In this document: piece by piece, positions 18,440 through 26,687 of the stretch | How the letters are laid out: every line of letters begins with the position of its first letter | Position numbering within the stretch: the first letter of the stretch is position 1 | Made by a program: the position numbers and the translations under genes | DNA from: Kordiimonas laminariae | Lineage (GTDB): Bacteria; Pseudomonadota; Alphaproteobacteria; Sphingomonadales; Kordiimonadaceae | Length of the DNA: 64,000 bases | Direction: 5' to 3' | NCBI RefSeq assembly: GCF_023008165.1 | Contig: NZ_JAKQZA010000002.1 | Location: forward strand, 186,001-250,000 | The notes under the pieces: generated by a model | Told to the model about the DNA's origin: nothing | Database searches by the model: none | What the model saw: the letters and a program-made list of their open reading frames with translations, nothing else

Positions 18440-19570
18440 ATGGTTGATGTAGTTATTTCAGGTACAGGTGTATTTGTACCGGAAAATAAAATAACGAACG
18501 AAGAATTGGTTGCCGCTTTTAACGACCATGTTGACCAGTTTAATGCAGAAAATGCCGCAGATATTGAAGCAGGCCTCGTAACTGCCAAACAACACTCAAG
18601 CGCGGCTTTCATTGAAAAAGCGTCAGGCATCAAATCCCGCCACATGATTGAAGTTGAAGGCGTGATGGATTTGAACCGTATGATGTCCAAGCTACCTGAA
18701 GAAGCTCACGGTGATCAGGATAAACCGTGTATTCAAGCTGAAATGGGTATTGCTGCCGCTAAAATGGCTATTGAAGCTGCGGGCATTGATGCTGGTGACA
18801 TTGATCATCTTATCTGTTCATCTGCCGTTATGCAGCGGGCCTTCCCGGCAATCGGCATCGAAGTGCAACACCATCTAGGCACCGGTGGATCAGCCCTTGA
18901 TATGGTTATGGGCTGTTCAAGTGCCACATATGGTCTGCTTGCTGGTGTTAATGCCATTAAATCAGGAATGGCTGACCGGGTTCTCATGGTAAACCCAGAG
19001 ATTTTCTCAACCATGGTGAATTACCGGGATCGCGACAGCCATTTCATCTTTGGTGATATCGCTACCGCAGTTGTTCTGGAGCGTGCCGATCTTGCTAAAG
19101 GGAATGACCAGTGGAAAATCACTGGCACAAAAGCTGAAACACAGTTCTCAAGCAATATTCGCTCTCACTATGGCCCGCTAACACGCATTGATGATAACAG
19201 CATGCTACGCAAAGATATGTTCTTTGTTCAGGAAGGCCGCAAAGTATTCAAAGAACTTTTACCGCTTGTAACAGAATTTATCTCAACACAGTTGGAAGCC
19301 GAGGGTCTGAAGGTTTCAGACCTGAACCGCATGTGGCTACACCAAGCCAATATCAACATGAATATGTTTGCTGCTAAAAAACTGCTGGGCCGCGAACCAG
19401 AAACTGATGAAGCCCCAACCGTACTTGATGAATACGGCAATACAGCTGGCGCTGGCTCAATTGTGGCTTTCCATAAAAACCGCGCTGATCTAAAGTCTGG
19501 CGATAAAGGTATTATCTGCTCATTCGGTGCAGGCTATTCAATCGGTAGTTTGCTCGTTGAAAAACTTTAA
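18440..19570 (+). CDS. Beta-ketoacyl-ACP synthase III-like enzyme, copy 1
   Basis: A thiolase-fold condensing enzyme of 376 residues related to FabH. The catalytic triad is visible: Cys159 in MGCSSATYG, His301 in WLHQANINMN and Asn334 in GNTAGAG. Relative to housekeeping FabH it has about 45 extra residues before the Cys (a helical insertion around AFNDHVDQFNAENAADIEAG). It therefore belongs to a distinct KAS III-like subfamily, not the fatty-acid initiating enzyme. The start is the ATG at 18440 with GAGGGA upstream. The longer reading from 18266 adds 58 non-homologous residues. A paralogue follows 39 bases later. The substrate is unknown. Confidence 0.88.
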   Translation: MVDVVISGTGVFVPENKITNEELVAAFNDHVDQFNAENAADIEAGLVTAKQHSSAAFIEKASGIKSRHMIEVEGVMDLNRMMSKLPEEAHGDQDKPCIQAEMGIAAAKMAIEAAGIDAGDIDHLICSSAVMQRAFPAIGIEVQHHLGTGGSALDMVMGCSSATYGLLAGVNAIKSGMADRVLMVNPEIFSTMVNYRDRDSHFIFGDIATAVVLERADLAKGNDQWKITGTKAETQFSSNIRSHYGPLTRIDDNSMLRKDMFFVQEGRKVFKELLPLVTEFISTQLEAEGLKVSDLNRMWLHQANINMNMFAAKKLLGREPETDEAPTVLDEYGNTAGAGSIVAFHKNRADLKSGDKGIICSFGAGYSIGSLLVEKL

Positions 19571-19609
19571 AAACAAGCAAGGCTAAAAAGCCGATAAAAG
19601 GGACATATT

Positions 19610-20740
19610 ATGGGTGGGGTTGTTATAAGCGGCACCGGCGTGTTTACGCCGCCAAATGCTGTATCCAACGAACAACTGGTTGAAAGTTATAATGCTTACG
19701 CAGAAAACTGGAATGCAGATAACGCCGAAGCGATTGCTTCTGGTGACGCGGTAGAAAAACAGCCCTCCTCAGTACCTTTCATTGAAAAAGCGTCCGGCAT
19801 TAAGAGCCGTTACATGATGGAAGGTAAAGGTGCTATCGACGTTAGCCGCATGCACCCTAATCTCTCTGAAGAAGCGCCTGAAAACCCAGTTGATACGCCT
19901 GCCCAGGTTAAGATGGCATTCGCAGCTGCTGAAAAAGCGCTTAAGGAAGCCAAGTTAAAAGGTGAAGAGATTGATATGGTTATCATCTCTGCCTCTGTTT
20001 GGGAACGCTTCCTACCTTCCATGGCTTGTGAGCTACAATCAATGATCGGCGCAAAAGGCTTCGCTTTCGATATGGGCATGGCCTGTTCCAGCGCCACATT
20101 TGGCATCTCTACCGCATGCGATGCACTGCAATCAGGTATGGCTAATAAAGCACTTGTTGTAACAGCGGAATACCTCACACCAGTGATGGATTATGAAGAC
20201 CGTGATAGCCATTTCATTTTTGGTGATTGTGCTGTCGCGATTGTTCTTGAACGAGAAACCGAAACAAAATCAGAAACAGCTTTCCGTATTAATGATCGCA
20301 AGTTGTTTACGGAATACTCCCCAAACATTCAGGTGACGTTTGGTACTCGTAATCTTCTGGTGCCGGAAGATATTTCTGATCCAAAATACCGTTTTAAGCA
20401 GAACGGCCGTGTTGTGTTCCGGGAACTACTGCCAAAGGTAATTGACCTGGTAAATGGGTATTTAGAGAAGAACGAACGCACAGTTGAAGACTACAAGCGT
20501 TTCTGGCTCCATCAGGCGAACATCAACATGAATATTTTCGCCACAAAGAAGCTACTAGGCAAAGAGCCAAGCCAGGATGAAGCACCAATTATTCTTGATG
20601 AATACGCAAATACCGCGGGCGCTGGATGCCTGATTGCTTTTGATAAATACAAGAGTGATTTTAAAACAGGTGACTTAGGTTTGATTTGCTCGTTTGGTGC
20701 CAGTTATTCAATAGGTTGCTTTGAGGTGGAGCGGCTCTAA
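19610..20740 (+). CDS. Beta-ketoacyl-ACP synthase III-like enzyme, copy 2
   Basis: A tandem paralogue of the preceding gene with the same length (376 residues) and the same residue numbers for Cys159 (MACSSATFG), His301 (WLHQANINMN) and the Asn in ANTAGAG. The fixed numbering shows colinear duplication with few or no indels before His301. Both copies keep all catalytic residues, so neither looks like a decoy subunit. They are probably co-transcribed. A heteromer or two chain-length specificities are possible; both ideas are inference. It ends against the convergent GGDEF gene. Confidence 0.88.
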   Translation: MGGVVISGTGVFTPPNAVSNEQLVESYNAYAENWNADNAEAIASGDAVEKQPSSVPFIEKASGIKSRYMMEGKGAIDVSRMHPNLSEEAPENPVDTPAQVKMAFAAAEKALKEAKLKGEEIDMVIISASVWERFLPSMACELQSMIGAKGFAFDMGMACSSATFGISTACDALQSGMANKALVVTAEYLTPVMDYEDRDSHFIFGDCAVAIVLERETETKSETAFRINDRKLFTEYSPNIQVTFGTRNLLVPEDISDPKYRFKQNGRVVFRELLPKVIDLVNGYLEKNERTVEDYKRFWLHQANINMNIFATKKLLGKEPSQDEAPIILDEYANTAGAGCLIAFDKYKSDFKTGDLGLICSFGASYSIGCFEVERL

Positions 20741-20741
20741 T

Positions 20742-21932
20742 TCAGCCGCCTACGCTTTCTACACTATCAAAATGTAATTGTTGGGCATGGTGCATCCTTC
20801 TATCCACCATATCCAACATACCGTCTACCTCAAGATCGTCACCACGAGCAGTAACAGTGCCAACACTTACTGTTAAACTAACTGGAACACCCTTTGATGT
20901 AGAGAACGCTGCGGCAGCGATCTTATGGCGTATCCGTTCAGCGACCATCTTCACACCTTCTTCTTTGGTATGCGGCATCATCAAAATGAACTCTTCACCA
21001 CTGAAGCGGCAGATCACATCTTGTGCGCGACGTTTTTGCATAATGAGTGAGGTCAGATCTCTAAGCAGTTGATCACCTACCGCGCGGCCATGTTCCAAAT
21101 TAACGCGTTTGAACCGATCGATATCCAGCATTATAATGGAAACAGGTTCACTATAACGCTTTGCTCTTGCAACGGTGGCCCGCATAACCTCTAGAAAACA
21201 ACTTCTGTTTAAAGCACCTGTTAGCGGGTCTATCATTTGCTGAGTGCGTAACTGCCCTTGCAACTTCTCCGCCGTGATTATTATCATTATCAAAGCATAA
21301 GAAATGGAAAAGAGAATTAGCTCTATCCGAGTGATGACGGAGAAATTATAGGCCTGCAAAAGTGCTTCTTGCCCTATAAAATTAACGACACCGACACCAA
21401 ACATATAAGTACCGTGAGCAGTAAATAATAAAATAACCAGAACAGCACCAATGGCCGTTCTTCTTATCATCCCTTTATATACCATTTTTAGGCCACCCAA
21501 GGCCCTGACTGTTACTAACACGGTTGCTAATGCAAATAGTGCTGTCAACCAATAGATGGTGTATAAATCCTCACCTGCCTTATTAGGGTCAAGGATACTT
21601 TTGGCTAAAACAGACGCACCAAGAGCAATAAAAATATAGAGAAGTCTCCTTCTGCTTCTACACCCCTTTTTCCAGAAGGCCGCAGTGCCCAACCAGATAG
21701 CACCAAATCCAGTCATAACAAGCAGTTGGCCAGTAAAGGATAATAATTCTGATGCAGGGAGCGAAGCAAAAACAAGAAGAGGAACGCCAATAGCGGCTAA
21801 CAACATACCTAAAGCAGCTCCCCCAAGCCCTTCGATATGTTTATTGACCAACCAATGCGCACTCAAAATAAACGCCGACAACGCCATAACTATAGTTACA
21901 GCAAAAGATAACGTAGGCAAATCCAACGTCAT
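20742..21932 (-). CDS. Membrane diguanylate cyclase (GGDEF domain)
   Basis: A 396-residue protein with seven or eight N-terminal membrane helices (about residues 1-220) as sensor module. A GGDEF domain follows, starting at DPLTGALNRSCFLEVM. The metal-binding part is MLDIDRFKRVN, and the signature loop reads SGEEF instead of GGDEF/GGEEF. RAQD lies five residues upstream and matches the RxxD inhibitory I-site. A serine at the first position is tolerated in some active cyclases, so c-di-GMP synthesis is likely but not certain. There is no EAL domain. The signal sensed is unknown. Confidence 0.9.
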   Translation of the reverse strand: MTLDLPTLSFAVTIVMALSAFILSAHWLVNKHIEGLGGAALGMLLAAIGVPLLVFASLPASELLSFTGQLLVMTGFGAIWLGTAAFWKKGCRSRRRLLYIFIALGASVLAKSILDPNKAGEDLYTIYWLTALFALATVLVTVRALGGLKMVYKGMIRRTAIGAVLVILLFTAHGTYMFGVGVVNFIGQEALLQAYNFSVITRIELILFSISYALIMIIITAEKLQGQLRTQQMIDPLTGALNRSCFLEVMRATVARAKRYSEPVSIIMLDIDRFKRVNLEHGRAVGDQLLRDLTSLIMQKRRAQDVICRFSGEEFILMMPHTKEEGVKMVAERIRHKIAAAAFSTSKGVPVSLTVSVGTVTARGDDLEVDGMLDMVDRRMHHAQQLHFDSVESVGG

Positions 21933-22057
21933 TCCAGTCCCTCTCTTTTCCCCATGGGTACCTTATTGAAGAAATCAGCTATTTCAAGTGTTTAATCGGC
22001 CTGCAACGATGAATATCAGCGCTTCATCTCTGAATAGAAATTTTTCGCTTGCCTTAC

Positions 22058-22073
22058 TACTACACCTGTAGTA
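22058..22073. promoter_or_regulatory. BlaI-type operator 1
   Basis: TACTACACCTGTAGTA, a perfect inverted repeat with arms TACTACA/TGTAGTA around CC. It matches the TACA-N2-TGTA dyad bound by BlaI/MecI repressors and lies 37 bases upstream of the BlaI start. Confidence 0.85.
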
Positions 22074-22082
22074 TCCATTCTC

Positions 22083-22094
22083 CTACACATGTAG
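22083..22094. promoter_or_regulatory. BlaI-type operator 2
   Basis: CTACACATGTAG, again a perfect TACA-N2-TGTA dyad. Its centre is 23 bases from that of operator 1, about two helical turns, so two dimers could bind the same face of the DNA. Confidence 0.85.
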
Positions 22095-22109
22095 TAGTGG
22101 AGAAATAAA

Positions 22110-22487
22110 GTGGCAGGTAACATTAAGCTAAGCGAGCAGCAATATCAGGTCGTACAAGCTCTCTGGAGTATGGGAGAAGGCTCAGCCCGCGATGTTCAAG
22201 CAAAGTTGTCAAATCTAGGCTTGGCACACACCACGATTGGTACAATCCTGTCGAGACTAGAGAAGCGTGAAGTACTCTCCTCACGTACTGAGGGACGTCA
22301 AAGGGTATATAAAGCTCTGATCACCGATGGTGATGTAAAACGCTCGATGGTCTCCAACCTGATTTCCACACTCTTCAAAGGCGATAGCAAAGCCTTATTA
22401 GCTCATCTGGTGAGCGAAGGTGACATTCATAAATCTGAACTGGACGATATAAAATCACTGTTAGATGGGGGTAAAAAAGATGCTTGA
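22110..22487 (+). CDS. BlaI/MecI-family transcriptional repressor
   Basis: A winged-helix repressor of 125 residues (LSEQQYQVVQALWSMGEGSARDVQAKL, then TTIGTILSRLEKREVLSSR as recognition helix and wing). BlaI proteins dimerise through the C-terminal helices and are cleaved after activation of a partner BlaR1/MecR1. The GTG start at 22110 follows GGAG. The two operators upstream indicate autorepression of the pair. Its end overlaps the M56 peptidase start by 8 bases, so the two are made together. No beta-lactamase lies next to it; the nearest downstream gene is an M19 dipeptidase. Confidence 0.93.
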   Translation: MAGNIKLSEQQYQVVQALWSMGEGSARDVQAKLSNLGLAHTTIGTILSRLEKREVLSSRTEGRQRVYKALITDGDVKRSMVSNLISTLFKGDSKALLAHLVSEGDIHKSELDDIKSLLDGGKKDA

Positions 22488-25410
22488 TTTCTTTATGGAC
22501 TTTCCACTGTTTGATCTGCTTGTCAAATTCATGATCGCAAGTTCTACTCTTTTACTTCTAGTTTGGGTGATGGAAAAAATCAGGCTCATCAACACACCGG
22601 ATTTAGCGGAGAGAGCCTGGAAAGCGGCTATTGCTGGTTCGTTTATTGCCGTTTTACCTTTTACAAATCTAATTTCTCCAGAAGTCGTTATCAACGACAG
22701 AAACATGGTAGAAATCGCGGGCGACATTGCGGAACGTCGTCCTCTCCTAGAAATTTCAACAAAGCAATCTTCTGGTATTGGAGCGTTAGAGGAAAAGCAG
22801 ACAGCACAAGAAAAACTGGATGCTACAATCCTGGAAGAGCAGCGTAACTTGTTCCCTGCTCCTACAAAACCTATTCAAGATACACTGCCTATTCGGGAAG
22901 CAGCTCCAGAAGAAACTCGTACATCTTTTTATGAATTGAGAACGATTGATTTAGCGGTCGTGACCTGGATTGTGCTTGGTTTACTTGCCGTAACGGGCCT
23001 TTTGCTTGGATACCGCAGTGCCATTCACAATTTAGGTAGCCGCGTTCGTGTTGGCGCTGAAGAGAATGCCAATCTTGTTCTTCGTGAAATCTGCGAAGAA
23101 GCTGACATCAAACACGTTCCTTATCTAAGCAAATCAAGTGATATCAACAGCCCGGTATGCTTACCAAAGCGTGAAATTTGCTTACCTGACTGGGCTTTTG
23201 AAACAATGCCACGAGATGAGTTTAAAAGTCTTTTGGCACACGAAATTGGGCATATGCTGAGAAAAGATCCGCAGATGCTGATCGCCCTTCAGCTTTTAAC
23301 CCGCTTCTTTTTCTTTCAACCGCTATTTTTACTGGCGCGCAAGCGGTTGACAGATATTGCAGAACTAGCCGCAGATGAATGGGCTGCAAGCCGCATTCAA
23401 AGCAGCCGTTCAGTAGCAAACGCACTATATACATGCGCCACAAAAATACATGAGACACGACATATAGAATGGGGATTAGCAATGGCTGGAAACAAGTCAA
23501 TCCTGAGGCACCGGGTGGAGCGTCTTCTGAAAGCAGAAGACACTCCATTCAAAACAAGCGCTAAATCTGCAAAGGCACTTGTTAGCGTGGGCGTTATTGG
23601 TCTGAGCTTGGGCATCCCAAGTATCCAATTCGCCGGCGCAGGCAATAGCGAGTTCAACGCTTTTGAACCACTAGAACCAGACTTTACCAATATTCGCAAT
23701 GAAGCCGAACCTAATCTAGGCGAACTGAAAACCTTTGAGATCAAGGCTCCTGAAGTTGCTGTAGCAACCGCTAACGCTGGAGACATCTCAGCGATTAGCC
23801 TTGAAGGTGGCAAACGCGGCATCACCTTTGATCGCAAACGCGATTCAGGTAATATGAATTGGCATGATGGTAAAGACCGCATCAATGTACAGTGGAAAAA
23901 AGGATTTTCCATTGATCATAAAGACAACACTATTTCTGTTGTTAACGGTGGTCAATTCACCCTGAAATCGGAAGATAAAAACGGTGATGAAAGAAAAATC
24001 CGCATCAAGAACGTCGGGGGCGATCGCTCGGTAACATACTGGGTTGATGGCGACAAAACCAAGTTTGATGCAAAGGGCCAAAAATGGCTAAACGCCAGTC
24101 TGGAAAAACTATATTCATATGGCTTTGAAGCAAAAGAACGCATCAAGTATCTGGTGAAAGCCAAAGGCGCCAAAGCCGTTATTAAAGAAATCAATGGCTT
24201 TGAAACTGACTATGTGCGCCGTCTTTACATCTCGGGCCTAGCGGCAACAGCGAAACTGAAATCAGGCGAGGTTTCTGATCTCATTAAGGCCACTTCAAAG
24301 ATAGAGAGCGATTATGAAATGCGCCTTGCTTTCTCTGGTTTGCTTCGTTCCGAGAATAACATTCCATCAAGCATGCTGCCAAAAATCATTAAGGCCGCTA
24401 AGGCAATTGATAGCGACTATGAAAAACGCTTGCTAGCAGATACTTTTATCAAACGCTTTGACATGGACGATAAAAATATCCGCAATCTCATTGATTTGGC
24501 ATCTGACATCGACAGTGACTATGAACTTCGCTTGATGCTGGCACAAGTTCTAGATAGCCAAACCGTTAATAAAGATAACATTGAAAAACTTATCGAGGTT
24601 GCCGCTAAACAGATTGATAGCGACTACGAAATGCGCCTTCTTCTCTCTGAGGCTCTCAAAAACGGTAGCCTAACTTCTAAGGGTATAAACCTTACTTTGG
24701 AGGCAGCTTTTGAAACCATGGACAGTGATTACGAGAAACGCCTTCTTCTAAGCACCCTTATTCAACATAACAAACTGGGTGTAAACGACTGGCTGAAGGT
24801 GATTGAAGCAGCTGCACTAATCGATAGTGACTACGAAAAACGTCTAATCCTGAGCAAGATCAAACGTCAGATGCCGTCTTCGCGCCAGCTAAGTGAAGCC
24901 ATGGAAGAAGCTATCGACACCATTGGTAGCGACCATGAGAGACGTTTGGTTGCCGGAAAGGCTGATAAAGAAAGAGCCGTACGCGCCGCTCGTGCCGCGA
25001 ATAATGAATGGCGCACCCAACTTCGTGAATTACGTGATGTTCAACGCCAACTGGTCAGAGAACAAAGAGAAGTCGAGCGTGAAATGAACCGCGTTATGAA
25101 GGAAGCTGAACGGCTCAAGAAAGAACTCGATAAAGGGCAACTAAATCGCTCAAAAAATGAAAAAGAACTCGAAAAATTCCTGGCCGAACAAGAAGAAAAG
25201 TTCCTGGAATATGATCGTCTTCTTAATGAACAGTCCGGTCTGAGAGATCACATTGGCAACTTAGCAGGTGCGCTTGCTGAACTAGAAGTAAGTATGAACC
25301 AAATACAATTATCGAAGAAGCCAGTACAGGCTCCTCGCCCGGCGGTTCAACCACGTAGTTCAGTGCGTCCATCACCTGCACCAAGGACACCGGAAACCAA
25401 TACTAATTAA
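22480..25410 (+). CDS. BlaR1-like M56 metallopeptidase with C-terminal 8-copy repeat and coiled coil
   Basis: A 976-residue membrane protein. Three N-terminal membrane segments precede the M56 peptidase core, whose zinc site HEIGH is at 254-258, followed by ELAADEWAASR (third ligand region). A fourth segment near residues 365-385 should place the rest in the periplasm, as in BlaR1. BlaR1 has a penicillin-binding sensor there. Here there is a beta-rich stretch (about 430-540), then eight 34-35-residue repeats (574-830), then a charged coiled coil (about 835-945) and a Pro-rich tail. No SxxK/KTG pair is seen in that region. It should cleave or trigger loss of BlaI on sensing an unknown envelope signal. 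Confidence 0.85.
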   Translation: MLDFFMDFPLFDLLVKFMIASSTLLLLVWVMEKIRLINTPDLAERAWKAAIAGSFIAVLPFTNLISPEVVINDRNMVEIAGDIAERRPLLEISTKQSSGIGALEEKQTAQEKLDATILEEQRNLFPAPTKPIQDTLPIREAAPEETRTSFYELRTIDLAVVTWIVLGLLAVTGLLLGYRSAIHNLGSRVRVGAEENANLVLREICEEADIKHVPYLSKSSDINSPVCLPKREICLPDWAFETMPRDEFKSLLAHEIGHMLRKDPQMLIALQLLTRFFFFQPLFLLARKRLTDIAELAADEWAASRIQSSRSVANALYTCATKIHETRHIEWGLAMAGNKSILRHRVERLLKAEDTPFKTSAKSAKALVSVGVIGLSLGIPSIQFAGAGNSEFNAFEPLEPDFTNIRNEAEPNLGELKTFEIKAPEVAVATANAGDISAISLEGGKRGITFDRKRDSGNMNWHDGKDRINVQWKKGFSIDHKDNTISVVNGGQFTLKSEDKNGDERKIRIKNVGGDRSVTYWVDGDKTKFDAKGQKWLNASLEKLYSYGFEAKERIKYLVKAKGAKAVIKEINGFETDYVRRLYISGLAATAKLKSGEVSDLIKATSKIESDYEMRLAFSGLLRSENNIPSSMLPKIIKAAKAIDSDYEKRLLADTFIKRFDMDDKNIRNLIDLASDIDSDYELRLMLAQVLDSQTVNKDNIEKLIEVAAKQIDSDYEMRLLLSEALKNGSLTSKGINLTLEAAFETMDSDYEKRLLLSTLIQHNKLGVNDWLKVIEAAALIDSDYEKRLILSKIKRQMPSSRQLSEAMEEAIDTIGSDHERRLVAGKADKERAVRAARAANNEWRTQLRELRDVQRQLVREQREVEREMNRVMKEAERLKKELDKGQLNRSKNEKELEKFLAEQEEKFLEYDRLLNEQSGLRDHIGNLAGALAELEVSMNQIQLSKKPVQAPRPAVQPRSSVRPSPAPRTPETNTN
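24199..24969 (+). repeat. Eight tandem 34-35-residue protein repeats in the M56 peptidase
   Basis: Copies of [IFM]-x-[ST]-D-[YH]-x-x-R-L begin at residues 574, 608, 643, 677, 712, 747, 781 and 815, steps of 34 or 35. Most read IDSDYEKRLLLS or close to it. The length and alternating hydrophobic pattern suggest a two-helix solenoid like HEAT/TPR. The first and last copies are the most degenerate (FETDYVRRL, IGSDHERRL), as expected for capping repeats. Confidence 0.9.
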
Positions 25411-25439
25411 TCAGGAATTTATACTTCTGTAACCAACTT

Positions 25440-25462
25440 GGGGGCTTTCAGCCCCCTTTTTT
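25440..25462 (+). terminator. Terminator of the BlaI-M56 operon
   Basis: Six-base GC stem GGGGGC/GCCCCC with TTTCA loop followed by six T. It separates the operon from the dipeptidase gene. Confidence 0.92.
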
Positions 25463-25518
25463 CTTGCCGCGTATAAAAAGTACCATACAGTTACAGGTAG
25501 CAAATAGGGGGATAGATC

Positions 25519-26685
25519 ATGAAGTTGCTGAAAAAACTATCGATAGGTCTAGTTGTTATTTTACTGCTAGCATATGGTGCTGGCCGTATCTTTGGACCAA
25601 AAGCAATTGATAGTAAACTCAACCCCTTCCTTGAGTATAATGCATCCCCGATATCAGCAGAGCCCCAAGCATTTCATGATAGTCTTACCATCATGGATTG
25701 GCATGCTGATAGCCTGCTCTGGAACAGAGACTTCCTGAAGCGGAATGACTATGGCTTGGTAGATTTACCGCGCCTGAAAGAGGGTAACATCAGCATACAA
25801 ATGCTTACAACAGTTACTAAGTCTCCGTCAGGTCAGAATGTGCATTCCAACAATGCTGATACCTTTGACAATATCACCATGCTGGCCGCTATACAGGGCT
25901 GGCCTCTATCAACTATCAACAGCCTTCTGGAACGCGCATTATATCAATCTGATAAGTTGACTGATTATGTTGTTGCTTCAGAAGGGCAGCTTGCGTGGAT
26001 TCGTAACCAAAAAGATTTCAAAACTTACCTAAACAGTAACGGTGGCAGTGTTGCGGTATTGCTTGGTACCGAAGGTTCTCACCCCTTAGAGAGTAACATC
26101 AACAATATAGACCGCATGTATAATGCTGGCTTCCGCATGTTTGGGCTTACTCATTTTTTTGATAATGCTCTGGGCGGCTCGCTCCATGGTACCAGCAAAG
26201 CGGGATTAACCGATTTTGGAAAAGCGGCCGTTAAGCGCTTTGATGAGCTGGAAATTATCATTGATTTAGCCCATGCCTCAGAGGAAATGGCATATGATGT
26301 GCTCTCCCTTTCCAATAGACCGCCCGTTGTATCTCATACTGGCCTCAAGGGCGCATGTGATACCCCTCGTAATTTTTCTGATGACCTGATGAAAGCTATT
26401 GCCGCCAAAGGAGGCTTGATCGCCATCGGCTTCTGGGAAACGGCAGTATGTGATCCAACACCCGCTGGCATTGCTAAAACCATCAAATACGGCATTGAAC
26501 TTGTAGGCGCAGATCATATTGCACTAGGTTCTGACTGGGATGGTTCTGTACAAGCTATCCCAAGCAATATGGTTCCCCATATCACCGCAGAACTTCTGAA
26601 ACTTAATGTCAGCAAAGAAGATATCCGCAAGGTAATGGGAGGCAACAGTATTGCCTTCCTCCAAACATGGTTACCTAAAGACTAA
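25519..26685 (+). CDS. Membrane (M19) dipeptidase
   Basis: A renal-dipeptidase family metallohydrolase of 388 residues. The first metal motif is MDWHADSLLW, the bridging region is GTEGSHPLE, and the later ligands fall in LTHFFDNALGGS, IDLAHASEE and VVSHTGLKG. GSDWDGSV is the conserved C-terminal block. A hydrophobic N-terminus (IGLVVILLLAYGAGRIFG) would anchor it in the membrane or act as a signal, so it may act in the periplasm on dipeptides, including wall-derived D-containing ones. It has its own GGGGGA ribosome site and lies after the BlaI-M56 terminator. Confidence 0.92.
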   Translation: MKLLKKLSIGLVVILLLAYGAGRIFGPKAIDSKLNPFLEYNASPISAEPQAFHDSLTIMDWHADSLLWNRDFLKRNDYGLVDLPRLKEGNISIQMLTTVTKSPSGQNVHSNNADTFDNITMLAAIQGWPLSTINSLLERALYQSDKLTDYVVASEGQLAWIRNQKDFKTYLNSNGGSVAVLLGTEGSHPLESNINNIDRMYNAGFRMFGLTHFFDNALGGSLHGTSKAGLTDFGKAAVKRFDELEIIIDLAHASEEMAYDVLSLSNRPPVVSHTGLKGACDTPRNFSDDLMKAIAAKGGLIAIGFWETAVCDPTPAGIAKTIKYGIELVGADHIALGSDWDGSVQAIPSNMVPHITAELLKLNVSKEDIRKVMGGNSIAFLQTWLPKD

Positions 26686-26687
26686 GT

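Noticed and set aside
24199-24969. Repeated DNA that could suggest a CRISPR or satellite array
   Set aside because: The repeats are in frame, 102-105 bases long and conserved only at the SDYE core codons. They are protein repeats, with no short palindromic direct repeats or unique spacers.
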